NCBI GenBank assembly: GCA_022578965.1
Contig: MU400830.1
Span: 1 to 34,553, forward strand
Origin: Xylaria sp. FL1777
Taxonomy: Eukaryota > Ascomycota > Sordariomycetes > Xylariales > Xylariaceae
Reading direction: 5' to 3'
Length of the DNA: 34,553 nucleotides
A model generated the notes under the pieces. The model did no database searches and was not told the DNA's origin. It worked only from the letters and a program-made list of their open reading frames with translations. Positions within the stretch are counted from its first letter, which is position 1, and the number at the start of each line of letters is the position of its first letter. Below, one piece after another: positions 33,449 through 34,553 of this stretch. The position numbers and the translations under genes are program-made.

Positions 33449-34553
33449 TTATATTTTATTATATTATATTTTTATAACTAAATTAGTTAATAAAATTAGT
33501 ACTATAATAAAATCTTAAGCAATAATATATTATATTTATTTAAGTATTTATATAAATTATAGCAGTTTATAAAGCTTATATTAAACTGCTTTAGCTTTAT
33601 TGCAAATATTATACTTTTTTATAATAAATTTAATTATATTTTATAATTTTAAAAAATTGTACTTTTTTTATAATTATTAAACTATTTTTGTTATTTCTTA
33701 GTATTTATATAATAAGTATTTATAAAATTTTTTAATAAACTTATTTCGTAAAAGTTTTAGTAAATAAACCTTATGTTTATATATTAGCTTGTTATTTTTT
33801 AATCTTTTATATTTTTGTAGCTATATTAACTTTTTTAAGTTATAAGCTTATTATAGCTATATATTTATAAGGTTTTTAAGTATAATTTTAACTTTTAAGC
33901 TTTTATTTTTTTAAAAATGTAGCACTTAAATGTTTTTTTTTAAAACTTTAAATCTTTTTTAACTTTATTAGCTTAGTATGTTTGCTTAAATGTTTTTTTT
34001 TTTTAATATAACATATTTTAAAGTTAAATTTAAAAAAAAAAACTATTTAATTTTTATATTGTTTAATAATTTCTTGTATAATTATAAATTTTGTTAAGTT
34101 TTAATAATTTAAATAAATCTTAATTAGCTTTATAGTTTTTATAAAAAACAGTTTTTATTTTTTAAGTGCTATAATAATTATAAGCAGTTTTTTGTTATAT
34201 ATAAAGTATTATAATGCTACGTTTTATAATGCTTTAAAATAATAAGCTACTAAGTACTATTTTTTATTGTTTTTTAACTATTTTAAGATTTCTACAATTA
34301 TATTATTTAAAACATTTATTTTTAGCTTTTTTTTTTTTTATAAATTAAGTAGTTTAACTATAAAATTAAAAATAACTTTTAGTTTTAGCTTTTTAAAAAC
34401 TTTTTAAGCTTTCTTTAAAATTAAAAAAAACTTTTTTTTGTATTTTTTTTTTATATATTTTATAAAATAAAACGCTATTTTTTTAAAGTTTTAAATTAAT
34501 ATTTAAACATAGTTTAAAAATCTTAATGCTTATTATATATTTATAATAATAGC

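Larger units (their letters stand above)
31272..34553 (-). mobile_element. Ty3/Gypsy chromovirus, copy 2 (partial, runs off the window)
   Basis: It aligns with copy 1 from 13662 to about 16943 at a nearly constant offset of about 17,609-17,610 bases. Differences are overwhelmingly transitions plus a few single-base indels. The same landmarks appear: LTR 31272-31764, polypurine tract 31765-31784, chromodomain start near 32592, and integrase box at about 33413-33448. The reverse transcriptase would lie just past the window end. The LTR edge is better preserved than in copy 1. Confidence 0.92.

Noticed and set aside
1..34553. Mitochondrial genome or an AT-rich protist chromosome
   Set aside because: No rRNA, tRNA or respiratory genes are present. 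Transition-only divergence between repeats and fungal-type retroelements fit a RIP-mutated ascomycete nuclear block better.
1..34553. A new defence, biosynthetic or regulatory gene system
   Set aside because: No intact coding capacity was found in either strand. Everything that could be read is a mutated transposon.

Overview
This window is a gene-free, extremely AT-rich block of a filamentous ascomycete (Pezizomycotina) genome that has been heavily mutated by repeat-induced point mutation (RIP). By eye roughly a fifth of the bases are G or C. No intact gene, rRNA, tRNA or CRISPR array is visible. The short open frames in it (63 to 88 codons) are low-complexity or antisense shadows, except one that is a real fragment of a dead transposon polyprotein. 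The species cannot be named from this sequence. The fungal assignment rests on the types of transposon relic (Tad-like LINE, chromoviruses, fungal-type Copia) and on copies that differ only by C/T and G/A transitions.

Layout. 1-2.76 kb: AT-rich sequence, a 270-bp dispersed repeat (copy 1) and a low-complexity block with two long inverted repeats. 2.8-7.1 kb, minus strand: a Ty1/Copia relic whose reverse transcriptase and RNase H can be read through RIP stops. 8.12-8.26 kb: a MITE-like element. 10.58-23.46 kb: the centrepiece, a Tad-like LINE on the plus strand (5' UTR, ORF1 with a CCHC knuckle, ORF2, (TAA)6 tail, about 16-bp target-site duplication). It is split inside its reverse transcriptase by a complete 7.7-kb Ty3/Gypsy chromovirus on the minus strand, with 494-bp LTRs and a 5-bp target duplication TAGCA/TAGCG. 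26.85-26.97 kb: a second MITE with clean TA duplication. 27.17-27.44 kb: copy 2 of the 270-bp repeat. 28.3-30.2 kb, minus: the polyprotein end of a different chromovirus family, with chromodomain. 31.27 kb to the window end, minus: a second copy of the 7.7-kb chromovirus, cut by the window edge.

Nothing here works as a gene today. The elements record layers of insertion: a LINE, then a chromovirus into it, with RIP acting on every repeat. Catalytic Asp codons have become Asn, Gln and Trp codons have become stops, and zinc-knuckle His and Gly have become Tyr and Ser. The two strands differ in A/T skew along the window in a way that matches the inferred coding strand of each relic. The most useful results are the reconstructed nest and the unusual sequence context of the surviving cytosines.
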